The translations under genes and the position numbers were made by a program. Source: an uncultured Oscillospiraceae bacterium (GTDB lineage Bacteria > Bacillota > Clostridia > Oscillospirales > Acutalibacteraceae). Taken from it: a stretch of DNA of 37,694 nucleotides. The stretch lies in NCBI GenBank assembly GCA_959601025.1, contig CAUGOD010000027.1, positions 1 through 37,694 of the forward strand, written 5' to 3'. How positions within the stretch are numbered: the stretch's first letter is position 1; every line of letters starts with the position of its first letter. The notes below the pieces were generated by a model, which saw only the letters and a list, made by a program, of their open reading frames with translations, had not been told where the DNA came from and searched no databases. This document shows positions 24,287 through 30,727 of this stretch, one piece after another.

Positions 24287-24310
24287 CCAGCAGTTACATT
24301 TATTATCGTT

Positions 24311-24358
24311 TCAAAACGACTTTCCAAGCTCATAGGCCTGTTTTAAGTAATCCGTCCT
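24311..24358 (-). pseudogene. Remnant of a flavodoxin/FMN-reductase C-terminus
   Basis: Immediately after the esterase stop, and in the same frame, the sequence reads RTDYLKQAYELGKSF and a stop. This matches the C-terminal end of the intact flavodoxin gene at 27605 (ALEKACEMGKSV). Only 15 codons remain, so this is the scar of a deletion. Confidence 0.55.
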
Positions 24359-24797
24359 TTACTGAAACAGCTTATTCAGCCAGTTCACACACATAGGTAC
24401 CCACATGTCTACATTGGGGTATTGCGAATTCTCTATATCGCCGCCCGGTGCGTTGTTGCCAGCGGACATACCGTGCTGTCCTTCCTGAAAAACATGCACC
24501 TCAAACGGGATGTTGTTCTCGTACAACGCTTCTGCCATTACCAAAGGACTGTTGGCGGGAACCAGTCTGTCATAGCGGTTATGCCAAATGAACATTGGCG
24601 ATGTGTGAGAGCCGACATAGTCTACAACATCCAATTCCGGCGTTTTGTCCCGTGCGATTTTTCCTAAAATGTCGGGAATATAAATATCCGGATTCTCTAT
24701 GATCATCTCCGAATTATTCGCTGCGCCGTAACCGATTACTGCTGCATTCGGTTTAATGCTTTCGGCATCCGGAGCGCCGACACGTTTGCTTGATCAT
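24359..24797 (-). pseudogene. Truncated alpha/beta-hydrolase (acetyl esterase type), frameshifted
   Basis: ATG at 24797, with a perfect AAGGAGGAG ribosome site, gives MIKQTCRRSGCRKH and stops. In the frame one base away the sequence reads VGAPDAESIKPNAAVIGYGA and continues through IENPDIYIPDILGK, FIWHNRYDRLVPANSPLVMA and FQEGQHGMSAGNNAPGGDI to a stop at 24359. These are the C-terminal half of a BD-FAE/Axe-type esterase with the catalytic Asp (HNRYD) and His (GQHGM). The half with the GxSxG nucleophile has been deleted, so it cannot be active. It is the last gene but one in the operon, and it shows that the original operon held a complete hydrolase or a fusion. Confidence 0.75.
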
Positions 24798-25355
24798 GTT
24801 TTCTCCTCCTTTTGACTGCGGTGTTTCGGCAATATTCAGCTGTTCGATTTGAATACTGCCGGTCATTCCGGCAATTTCCTCTATGCCGGTAAGGCAGACG
24901 CCTAAGCGATGCATTTCATCTCCGGCATAAAAATCCTCATATAGCATAAACACATCGTCCCAAGGTTCGTAGTAACTCAGTTCACCCTTCTTACCGTCAT
25001 GATATGCTTCGTTTTCCGTCACATTCAATTTTTCCGAAGGATAAAACATCCATTGAGCGTCTCTGAAATTCGTGAGTTCCAAGGAAAGCGATAATTGAGC
25101 ATATAATTCCTTTGCAGCGTTGGTGTCATACAAGCGAAAGGTTGCAGTGCGTTCTCCGCATGTGACTTTTATAACCATATCCGATAAAGTAAATCCATTC
25201 AGAGATTCGCCGGACGCCGGAGCAGTATCCTCTTTGACAATATCGCTGCTGTCTGCTCCCTGCGGCACAGATGACTCGCCGGAAGGTTGCCCGGTACAGG
25301 CTGAAAGCATAAAAATCAGCAAAACGGTCAAAAGCATCGCAACATTTCGCTTCAT
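24753..25355 (-). CDS. Cyclophilin-like domain lipoprotein
   Basis: 200 residues. Lipobox FMLSAC with Cys20, a 35-residue Ser/Gly-rich linker, then one cyclophilin-like domain at about 58-175 (DMVIKVTCGERTATFRLYDT, KGELSYYEPWDDVFMLYEDF, MTGSIQIEQLN). The natural C-terminus has probably been lost: from residue 181 it translates the ribosome site and start of the next gene (SKGGENMIKQT) and stops after 14 more codons in a deletion-created frame. This suggests it was once fused in frame to the hydrolase behind it. It lies 13 bp after the CMD-cupin gene in the operon. Confidence 0.85.
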   Translation of the reverse strand: MKRNVAMLLTVLLIFMLSACTGQPSGESSVPQGADSSDIVKEDTAPASGESLNGFTLSDMVIKVTCGERTATFRLYDTNAAKELYAQLSLSLELTNFRDAQWMFYPSEKLNVTENEAYHDGKKGELSYYEPWDDVFMLYEDFYAGDEMHRLGVCLTGIEEIAGMTGSIQIEQLNIAETPQSKGGENMIKQTCRRSGCRKH

Positions 25356-25368
25356 GACAGACGCCCCC

Positions 25369-26124
25369 TTATTTCAGCTTGCCGTAGTCTTCATCGCTGA
25401 CCGGTTCCAGCCATTCATTGGAAGCGTCTGTTCCCGGAATTTCAAAGGCGAGATGGGAAAACCAGCTGTCCGGTGCAGCACCGTGCCAGTGCTTGACGCC
25501 TTCGGGAATCGTAATGATCGTACCCGGCGTCATTTCAACAGCATCCTTGCCCCATTCCTGATAATAGCCTCTGCCGCCGACACAGATCAGCACCTGTCCT
25601 CCGCCGCTTGCGGCGTGGTGAATGTGCCAGTTGTTGCGGCATGCCGGCTCAAAGGTCACGTTGGCAATCGGGAATTCTTTGCCGGATACGGGCGCCAGAT
25701 AACTTTGACCGACGAAGAATTTTGAATAAGCGTCATTTGGCTGCCCAATGGGAAACAGCATGGAATTTTCATGCGCTGTTTTTGCGTCTTCTGCTGTTGT
25801 TTCTTCTGCCCATACCTCTTTCGCCATGCGGAACGCCGCCCACGCTTTCGGCCATCCGGCATAGAAAGCCGCATGCGTCAAAATCTCCGCAATCTCGGTT
25901 TTGGTGATACCGTTCTTTTTTGCGCTCATCAGGTGGAATTGAAACGAGGAATCTACCAATCCCTGTGACATTAGGGAAACTACCGTTACCAGCGAACGGT
26001 CACGCAGGGAGAGCTTATCCTCTCTGCTCCATACCTCGCCAAACAACACATCGTCGTTAAGCTCTGCAAATTTCGGGGCAAATTCGCCGAGGGAATCCCT
26101 GCCCGCCGTCTGTTTTACTGCCAT
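25369..26124 (-). CDS. Carboxymuconolactone decarboxylase-domain/cupin fusion protein
   Basis: 251 residues. Residues about 10-110 are a CMD/AhpD-like helical domain (LSLRDRSLVTVVSLMSQGLV, EIAEILTHAAFYAGWPKAWA). It lacks the C-x2-C pair of AhpD, so it should not be a peroxidase of that kind. Residues about 145-235 are a cupin_2 barrel with metal-ligand candidates in NNWHIHHAA and PEGVKHWHGA. Such fusions are common near aldo/keto reductases in Clostridia; their substrate is unknown. The ATG has AAGGAGGAC upstream. It sits in the operon with 13-bp gaps on both sides. Confidence 0.88.
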   Translation of the reverse strand: MAVKQTAGRDSLGEFAPKFAELNDDVLFGEVWSREDKLSLRDRSLVTVVSLMSQGLVDSSFQFHLMSAKKNGITKTEIAEILTHAAFYAGWPKAWAAFRMAKEVWAEETTAEDAKTAHENSMLFPIGQPNDAYSKFFVGQSYLAPVSGKEFPIANVTFEPACRNNWHIHHAASGGGQVLICVGGRGYYQEWGKDAVEMTPGTIITIPEGVKHWHGAAPDSWFSHLAFEIPGTDASNEWLEPVSDEDYGKLK

Positions 26125-26137
26125 ATCTGTGTCCTCC

Positions 26138-27001
26138 TTAATTCTTTTTTCCGCCGAATACAGGGAAAAAGCTGTATTCGCCGTAGTCTTTGATTCGCTC
26201 CATATTTTTCAGCAGATTCATGTCCTCATCGCTGATTACAAAATCCACGGCGGCATTCTCACTCATATGCGCAGGATTTGCCGTTTTCGGCAGCGGAATC
26301 GTGCCGAGCTGCAAGGTATAGCGGATGCACAACTGCGGGATGGTCACGCCATACTGTTTTGCCATCTCGCCAAGCGTTTCATGGTGCAGTATCTCACCGT
26401 GCGCTACGGGAGAATACGCTTCTACCAGCATTCCTTTGCTCTCGGAATATTCGATCAGTTCCAATGGCGTATTGCTGACATGAACAAGCAGCTGATTTGC
26501 CATTGGAGCAACCGTACACCCGGACAAAAGGTTATCGATATCTTTCTTTTCAAAATTGGAAACACCGATCGCACGAAGCTTTCCGGCTTTGTATGCTTCC
26601 TCTAAGGCACGCCACGCTTCACGGTTGCCGTCAATATAATCTCCGCCGCGGAAATCCGCCCAGGGCTGCGGACTGTGGATCAGCATCATGTCGATGTAGT
26701 CCAGTCCCATAGATTGCAAGGAACTGTCAATGGCTTTTACGGCTGCTTCATAGGATTTGACTTCGGCTGCCAGCTTGGTTGTGACGAACAATTCTGAACG
26801 AGGAACGCCGCAGGCGCGGATGCCTTCGCCTACACCCCTTTCATTTCCGTAGGCTTGCGCCGTATCGAAATGGCGATAACCAATCTCCACTGCGTCGCAT
26901 ACGGCTTTTGCTGCGTCCGCATCGTCAATAAACCATGTGCCCAGACCGAGTTTTGGAATTTGAACGCCGTTTGTCAGCGTATACATTTCTTCAAAAATCA
27001 T
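26138..27001 (-). CDS. Aldo/keto reductase
   Basis: 287 residues, a full (beta/alpha)8 AKR. The catalytic tetrad is visible: Asp46 in GYRHFDTAQAYGNE, Tyr51, Lys76 in FVTTKLAAE and His109 in DMMLIHSPQPW. AIGVSNFEKKDIDNLL and LCIRYTLQLGTIPLPKTANP (NADPH phosphate-binding region) follow. It reduces aldehydes or ketones with NADPH in the cytosol; the physiological substrate is unknown. It lies between a cyclophilin-like lipoprotein and the CMD-cupin gene, with 15- and 13-bp gaps. Confidence 0.93.
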   Translation of the reverse strand: MIFEEMYTLTNGVQIPKLGLGTWFIDDADAAKAVCDAVEIGYRHFDTAQAYGNERGVGEGIRACGVPRSELFVTTKLAAEVKSYEAAVKAIDSSLQSMGLDYIDMMLIHSPQPWADFRGGDYIDGNREAWRALEEAYKAGKLRAIGVSNFEKKDIDNLLSGCTVAPMANQLLVHVSNTPLELIEYSESKGMLVEAYSPVAHGEILHHETLGEMAKQYGVTIPQLCIRYTLQLGTIPLPKTANPAHMSENAAVDFVISDEDMNLLKNMERIKDYGEYSFFPVFGGKKN

Positions 27002-27016
27002 AACTCTTTACCTCCA

Positions 27017-27589
27017 TCATGATTCTGCGGGAAGGGACAGTACTGCCGTTACGCTTCCGCTTCCCAGAATATCTCTTAATTCCTGTTTGGTTACATCATT
27101 GATCTTTCCGAGCCTTGTGAAGTTCCATGAGTTGGTATCATAGTAGATCACGAATGAGCTGCCCTGATATAAAATCAAGTCTCCTGCGTCGGTGCTGATC
27201 TGCTCGTCGTTTCTCGGAAGGCTTTGCGGAAACGGGCCGACCTTTTCCATGCTGGCGTAATCGTTCATGTCAATTGTGATCGGACCGTCCTTCAGCAGTT
27301 CGATCAGAGCCTCCGTGGAGGAGTTCTCCACAAGGGTAGCGGTAAGCAGATGATCGCCGATTTGAATGTTCATCATAGTCTCTTTTTCATCCCTGTCTGT
27401 ATTGGGTTGAGAATCCGGCTCTGTTGATTCGGATTCTGTATCGGATGCCGAGGGCGTTTTGGATTGTGTTCCGGATTCAGAGACTGTAGTAGAATCTGAT
27501 CTGGGAATTTCTCCTTTGTCTCCGCTGCTGCAGGCAGTAACAGTAATTAAAATCATAAGCGACAACAAAATGCTAAATAACCGTTTCAT
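27017..27589 (-). CDS. Cyclophilin-like domain lipoprotein
   Basis: 190 residues. Lipobox ITVTAC with Cys20; Ser/Thr/Glu-rich linker at 21-70; cyclophilin-like domain from about 72 to 188 (MNIQIGDHLLTATLVENSST, DAGDLILYQGSSFVIYYDTN, FTRLGKINDVTKQELRDILG). The junction reads DEKETMMNIQIGD, which resembles the start of the cytoplasmic, stand-alone version of this domain, so the signal peptide and linker may have been added to an existing gene. It lies between the flavodoxin-like and AKR genes in the operon. Confidence 0.85.
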   Translation of the reverse strand: MKRLFSILLSLMILITVTACSSGDKGEIPRSDSTTVSESGTQSKTPSASDTESESTEPDSQPNTDRDEKETMMNIQIGDHLLTATLVENSSTEALIELLKDGPITIDMNDYASMEKVGPFPQSLPRNDEQISTDAGDLILYQGSSFVIYYDTNSWNFTRLGKINDVTKQELRDILGSGSVTAVLSLPAES

Positions 27590-27604
27590 TGTTCACGCCT
27601 CCTA

Positions 27605-28144
27605 TCAAACAGACTTGCCCATTTCACAGGCCTTTTCTAAAGCCGGATGCCCTTTGATATCTCCCACAGCACTGACGCCGCCGCAGAAAAGGACGCCGGC
27701 GAGTTTCGCTTTCGGGAAGCAGTCGATCCATCCGGTAAGTCCTTTGATTGCACCGTCTGCTGTGGTATCTTCATCCTCCGTGGCAGTTGCCAGCAAATAC
27801 ACGTCACGGAAGGCATAGTCCGAATCGTACAGCGGATTGGCTCTGTCGAGCATGGTTTTCATCTGACCACACATTTCGTAATAGTAAATTGGGGTAGCGA
27901 ATACCAGCACATCGGCTGTCCTCATCTTCTGCGCTATCGTGTCTGCATCATCGTGAATCACGCATCGATGCGGCTTCAAACAAGCAAGACAGCCTTTGCA
28001 GAATCCGATGGTCTTGTCATAAAGGCAAATCTTTTCCACCTGATTGCCCGCTTCCTTCGCTCCGCTGATGAACGCATCGGCAAGCGTTTCGGAATTGCCG
28101 CCCTTGCGGGGGCTTGTAGATATGACTAAGATATTTTTACTCAT
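27605..28144 (-). CDS. NAD(P)H-dependent FMN reductase / flavodoxin-fold protein
   Basis: 179 residues. The N-terminal FMN phosphate loop is ISTSPRKGGNSETLADAF, and VFATPIYYYEMCGQMKTMLD forms the second flavin contact. FCKGCLACLKPHRCVIHDDA carries a compact Cys cluster (C-x2-C-x2-C-x5-C) like that in iron-sulfur flavoproteins and related FMN_red proteins; whether an Fe-S cluster is bound is open. It probably moves electrons between NAD(P)H, or a ferredoxin, and a substrate. A short remnant of a second copy is at 24311. It sits centrally in the operon, with 13 and 15 bp to its neighbours. Confidence 0.9.
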   Translation of the reverse strand: MSKNILVISTSPRKGGNSETLADAFISGAKEAGNQVEKICLYDKTIGFCKGCLACLKPHRCVIHDDADTIAQKMRTADVLVFATPIYYYEMCGQMKTMLDRANPLYDSDYAFRDVYLLATATEDEDTTADGAIKGLTGWIDCFPKAKLAGVLFCGGVSAVGDIKGHPALEKACEMGKSV

Positions 28145-28157
28145 TCCTCATTTCTCC

Positions 28158-28769
28158 TTATAGAAAAGATTTTATAAACACAACTGCGCTGAACAGGATC
28201 AAAACCGTTCCGAACACTTTATTCATATGACGAAAGCTGTGATTTCCCGTTTTTCTTTTTATGAAAGCCACCGCCGCCGTCAGCGATCCCCACCAGATAT
28301 ATGTACCGATAAACACACCGGCTACAAGCTGTACACTGCTTACCAATCTTGCTCCGTCTGCAATCCCGAAATAGGAAAAAGCGAACAGAAAGGTCAGGAT
28401 TGCCGCCGGATTCGTGATGCCCACTGCAAAAGAGGACAGAAACATTGGGATACTGCCGGTTACCTGCTTCTGCGGTTTTTCCACTTCCTTTTTTCGCAGG
28501 ATCAGGCTGAGCCCCATCACAAAAATCAAAGTACCTCCGAGAATATTAATTATAGTCTGATACTTTAGTAAAAAGTCCGAAACAAGCGTCAGACCGAATG
28601 CGCCGACACAGGCATAGAAGCAATCGGCAACGGAGGAGCCAAGTCCTGTCAAAAGTCCGGCTTTTATGCCTGCGCTGTAAGTTCTCTGTACCGTCATCGC
28701 CCCGACAGCGCCCACCGGCATACCGAAAAGGAGTCCGATCAGAATTCCTTTCAGCAAATAGCTTCCCAT
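28158..28769 (-). CDS. LysE/RhtB-family transporter
   Basis: 203 residues with about six helices. GMPVGAVGAMTVQRTYSAGI and GLLTGLGSSVADCFYACVGA match the LysE (PF01810) N-terminal pattern, and ITNPAAILTFLFAFSYFGIA is the conserved central Asn-Pro helix. The family exports amino acids or small metabolites by proton exchange. In this operon it may export a product of the reductase or decarboxylase enzymes, but the substrate cannot be inferred. Confidence 0.88.
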   Translation of the reverse strand: MGSYLLKGILIGLLFGMPVGAVGAMTVQRTYSAGIKAGLLTGLGSSVADCFYACVGAFGLTLVSDFLLKYQTIINILGGTLIFVMGLSLILRKKEVEKPQKQVTGSIPMFLSSFAVGITNPAAILTFLFAFSYFGIADGARLVSSVQLVAGVFIGTYIWWGSLTAAVAFIKRKTGNHSFRHMNKVFGTVLILFSAVVFIKSFL

Positions 28770-28832
28770 TCCGTCACCGTCCTTTTTTGGGGTAAGGGAA
28801 TGACTGTGCCGCCATCCCCTTACCGGAAAACC

Positions 28833-29684
28833 TTATGCACAGCAGCACTGCTTTCTTGTGAGTATCTCGCCCTTGGCGTCGGGGATATCCATGATGATTT
28901 CGCCGACCTCCGGCACATAGATGTGACCGGAAAGTGGGTTTTTAATGCTGACAATCGGAGCGGTCAAGGCTGCTTCCACTTCGGAGCGTTCAAAGCTCAG
29001 ATCGGTGTCGATCATTTCACAGTTGATCAGCTTCAGGTTTTTGCAGTAGCAAAGGGGCTGTGTGCCAATGATCTTGCAGTTTTCAAAGGTGATATTCTCA
29101 CTGTACCATGCCAGATATTCGCCCTTTACAACGCTGTTTCTGACCGTGATGTTTTTTGCATGCCAGAAAGCGTCCTTTGTGTCAAAGGTGCAGTCCTCAA
29201 ATACCGAATCGGCGATGTACTGGAAGGAATATTTGCCCTTCATGCGCACATTCCGAAAATGCAGATGATCGGAGCGCATCATAAAATATTCGCTTTCAAC
29301 GGTGCAGTCCTCCATATCAATCCCTTGAACCAACCATCCAAATTCCGGTGAAATAATATCGCATCCACGCATTCTGACATTTCCGCATTCACGCAGTGCT
29401 TTGATTCCGTGCAGCTTGGTATCGCTGATTTGAATATTGTGCGAATACCACAGTGCCGCACGGCAAAGCTCGGTCATTTCCGATTCGGCAATTTTCAGCC
29501 CATCGTCATGCCAGAAGGGATAGCGGAGATTGAAAAAGCAATTAAGAGCCGTAATCTCTTTGCCTTCCTTAAAGGCGCTTTCGCCGTCTGCCGGGCCGTC
29601 AAAATTGCAGTTTTTCACTACAATATCCTGCTGCCCGTATAAGGCTCTTTCTTCATCAAAGGTTTTACCTGTAATCATAGTCAT
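28833..29684 (-). CDS. DUF3737 right-handed beta-helix protein
   Basis: 283 residues made of short repeats such as NITVRNSVVKGEYLAWYSEN and ITFENCKIIGTQPLCYCKNL, giving a right-handed parallel beta-helix; the start (ITGKTFDEERALYGQQDIVV) is typical of DUF3737. There is no signal peptide, so it is cytoplasmic. A Cys-Cys-Cys-Ala end (KQCCCA) is unusual. The family is widespread next to cyclophilin-like and flavodoxin genes in gut Firmicutes, but its role is unknown. It is preceded by the 76-residue gene (23 bp) and followed by lysE-like after 63 bp. Confidence 0.88.
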   Translation of the reverse strand: MTMITGKTFDEERALYGQQDIVVKNCNFDGPADGESAFKEGKEITALNCFFNLRYPFWHDDGLKIAESEMTELCRAALWYSHNIQISDTKLHGIKALRECGNVRMRGCDIISPEFGWLVQGIDMEDCTVESEYFMMRSDHLHFRNVRMKGKYSFQYIADSVFEDCTFDTKDAFWHAKNITVRNSVVKGEYLAWYSENITFENCKIIGTQPLCYCKNLKLINCEMIDTDLSFERSEVEAALTAPIVSIKNPLSGHIYVPEVGEIIMDIPDAKGEILTRKQCCCA

Positions 29685-29707
29685 ATATCATTTCCCTCCG
29701 TTCTACG

Positions 29708-29938
29708 CTATGCTTTCATTTTTTGGTCTTTTTCAAGCTTGTAAACCAAATAGTCAAGACAGTCAATCTGCTTTTGGTCTTTATGAAGGTCATCCAGCAG
29801 GGAGCGTCTGTGCGTTGCCAGCAACTTCAGCCCCTCCGCTACTTTTTCTTCCCGCAGATCTTCTACGAAGGTCTGAATGGTATCTTCATCACAGCCCGCA
29901 TCTTTTAAATTCTGAATGATGGCATTTTCGTTGTTCAT
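29708..29938 (-). CDS. Small helical protein resembling a MerR C-terminal coiled coil
   Basis: 76 residues. The first half is a three-helix pattern (NNENAIIQNLKDAGCDEDTI, QTFVEDLREEKVAEGLKLL). The end (RRSLLDDLHKDQKQIDCLDY, LVYKLEKDQ) has the form of the dimerisation helix of MerR regulators, as in the MerR at 22,493, but the DNA-binding domain is absent. It could dimerise with a MerR protein or act alone. It lies 27 bp after the cyclophilin-like gene and 23 bp before DUF3737, so it is part of the operon. The function is unknown. Confidence 0.8.
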   Translation of the reverse strand: MNNENAIIQNLKDAGCDEDTIQTFVEDLREEKVAEGLKLLATHRRSLLDDLHKDQKQIDCLDYLVYKLEKDQKMKA

Positions 29939-29965
29939 ATTGGCATCTCTTTTCTCTTGGATAAA

Positions 29966-30574
29966 TCAGTCTACACTATTGATTAGAACCATCTTTGTAT
30001 CCCAACCTTCCAATACCGGATTGTTCTCAACAGCCGCTCTGAATTCTTCGGTATAGGCAAAGTAACCAACCTTCGTGTATTCGCCGGTAACCTCAGCGTC
30101 TCCGAAGAAAAGAACAATACGGTTCGGCGCTGAGTAGTAAACTTCTCCTGCCTTTTCTGAGGTTACGGTTTCAGGATTGGATGGAATCTCATATCTTGAA
30201 GGAACGTCGTAATACTGCATGACTTCCCAGTTATCGTAATCGTCATAGTGATAAATAGGAAGTCTCCAATTGGCTGTCCCCACATGGCGTGCGATCGCTG
30301 CCGCTGTATCGTTGTCGTACAGATGCAGGATAAACGGAGCGCCGTCATCCCCGAAGCAAACCTCAAGCTCGGTCGTTCTATTGGAATTTTCACTGGAATT
30401 GGTATCTCCGCCTGTTTCGCTGTTTGGTCTGCTGTCCTGATTTTGCGAGTTGTAGTTTTCTGATCCCTGAGAACTGTTACCGCTTTGACTCCGATCCGTA
30501 TTGGAATCACTGCATCCGGTAAATGTAAGCGTAAGTGCGAGAAATAAAGCAAGTATGAAAGAAATCTTTTTCAT
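29966..30574 (-). CDS. Cyclophilin-like domain lipoprotein, first gene of the operon
   Basis: 202 residues. Lipobox TFTGC with Cys21; linker 22-66 rich in Ser, Asn, Gln and Gly; a divergent cyclophilin-like domain from about 68 (ELEVCFGDDGAPFILHLYDN, EKAGEVYYSAPNRIVLFFGD, VGYFAYTEEFRAAVENNPVL). It is less like the other four, suggesting old divergence rather than recent duplication. It is the promoter-proximal gene behind TTGCTA-17-TATAAT, with the operator-like repeat at 30,671. Confidence 0.82.
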   Translation of the reverse strand: MKKISFILALFLALTLTFTGCSDSNTDRSQSGNSSQGSENYNSQNQDSRPNSETGGDTNSSENSNRTTELEVCFGDDGAPFILHLYDNDTAAAIARHVGTANWRLPIYHYDDYDNWEVMQYYDVPSRYEIPSNPETVTSEKAGEVYYSAPNRIVLFFGDAEVTGEYTKVGYFAYTEEFRAAVENNPVLEGWDTKMVLINSVD

Positions 30575-30648
30575 AATCTATTCCTTTCCTGCGCCGCACA
30601 TTGCAGCGCAAATCAAATTTTCTAAGATGTTTCGGAGCTTCTGTCTTT

Positions 30649-30677
30649 ATTATACTCTGTTCGCTCATATATAGCAA
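30649..30677 (-). promoter_or_regulatory. Promoter of the long redox/lipoprotein operon
   Basis: On the minus strand TTGCTA (30672-30677), 17 bp, TATAAT (30649-30654), about 75 bp before the first ATG. The -35 box lies inside the operator-like repeat. Confidence 0.65.
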
Positions 30678-30704
30678 ATACTTATGTTAAATACATATCC
30701 ATAA
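30671..30704. promoter_or_regulatory. Operator-like repeat, copy 1 (probable LysR box)
   Basis: ATAGCAAATACTTAT is identical to the first 15 bases of the copy at 36,391 and is followed by a second, imperfect AAATAC.TAT unit with the same 13-bp periodicity. It overlaps the -35 region of the operon promoter, suiting a LysR-type activator/repressor site. Confidence 0.6.
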
Positions 30705-30727
30705 CCAATGAGTATAGAAGGCTTTAT

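Noticed and set aside
25369..26124. AhpD-like peroxidase function for the CMD domain.
   Set aside because: The C-x2-C redox pair needed for AhpD activity is absent, and the protein carries a cupin domain.
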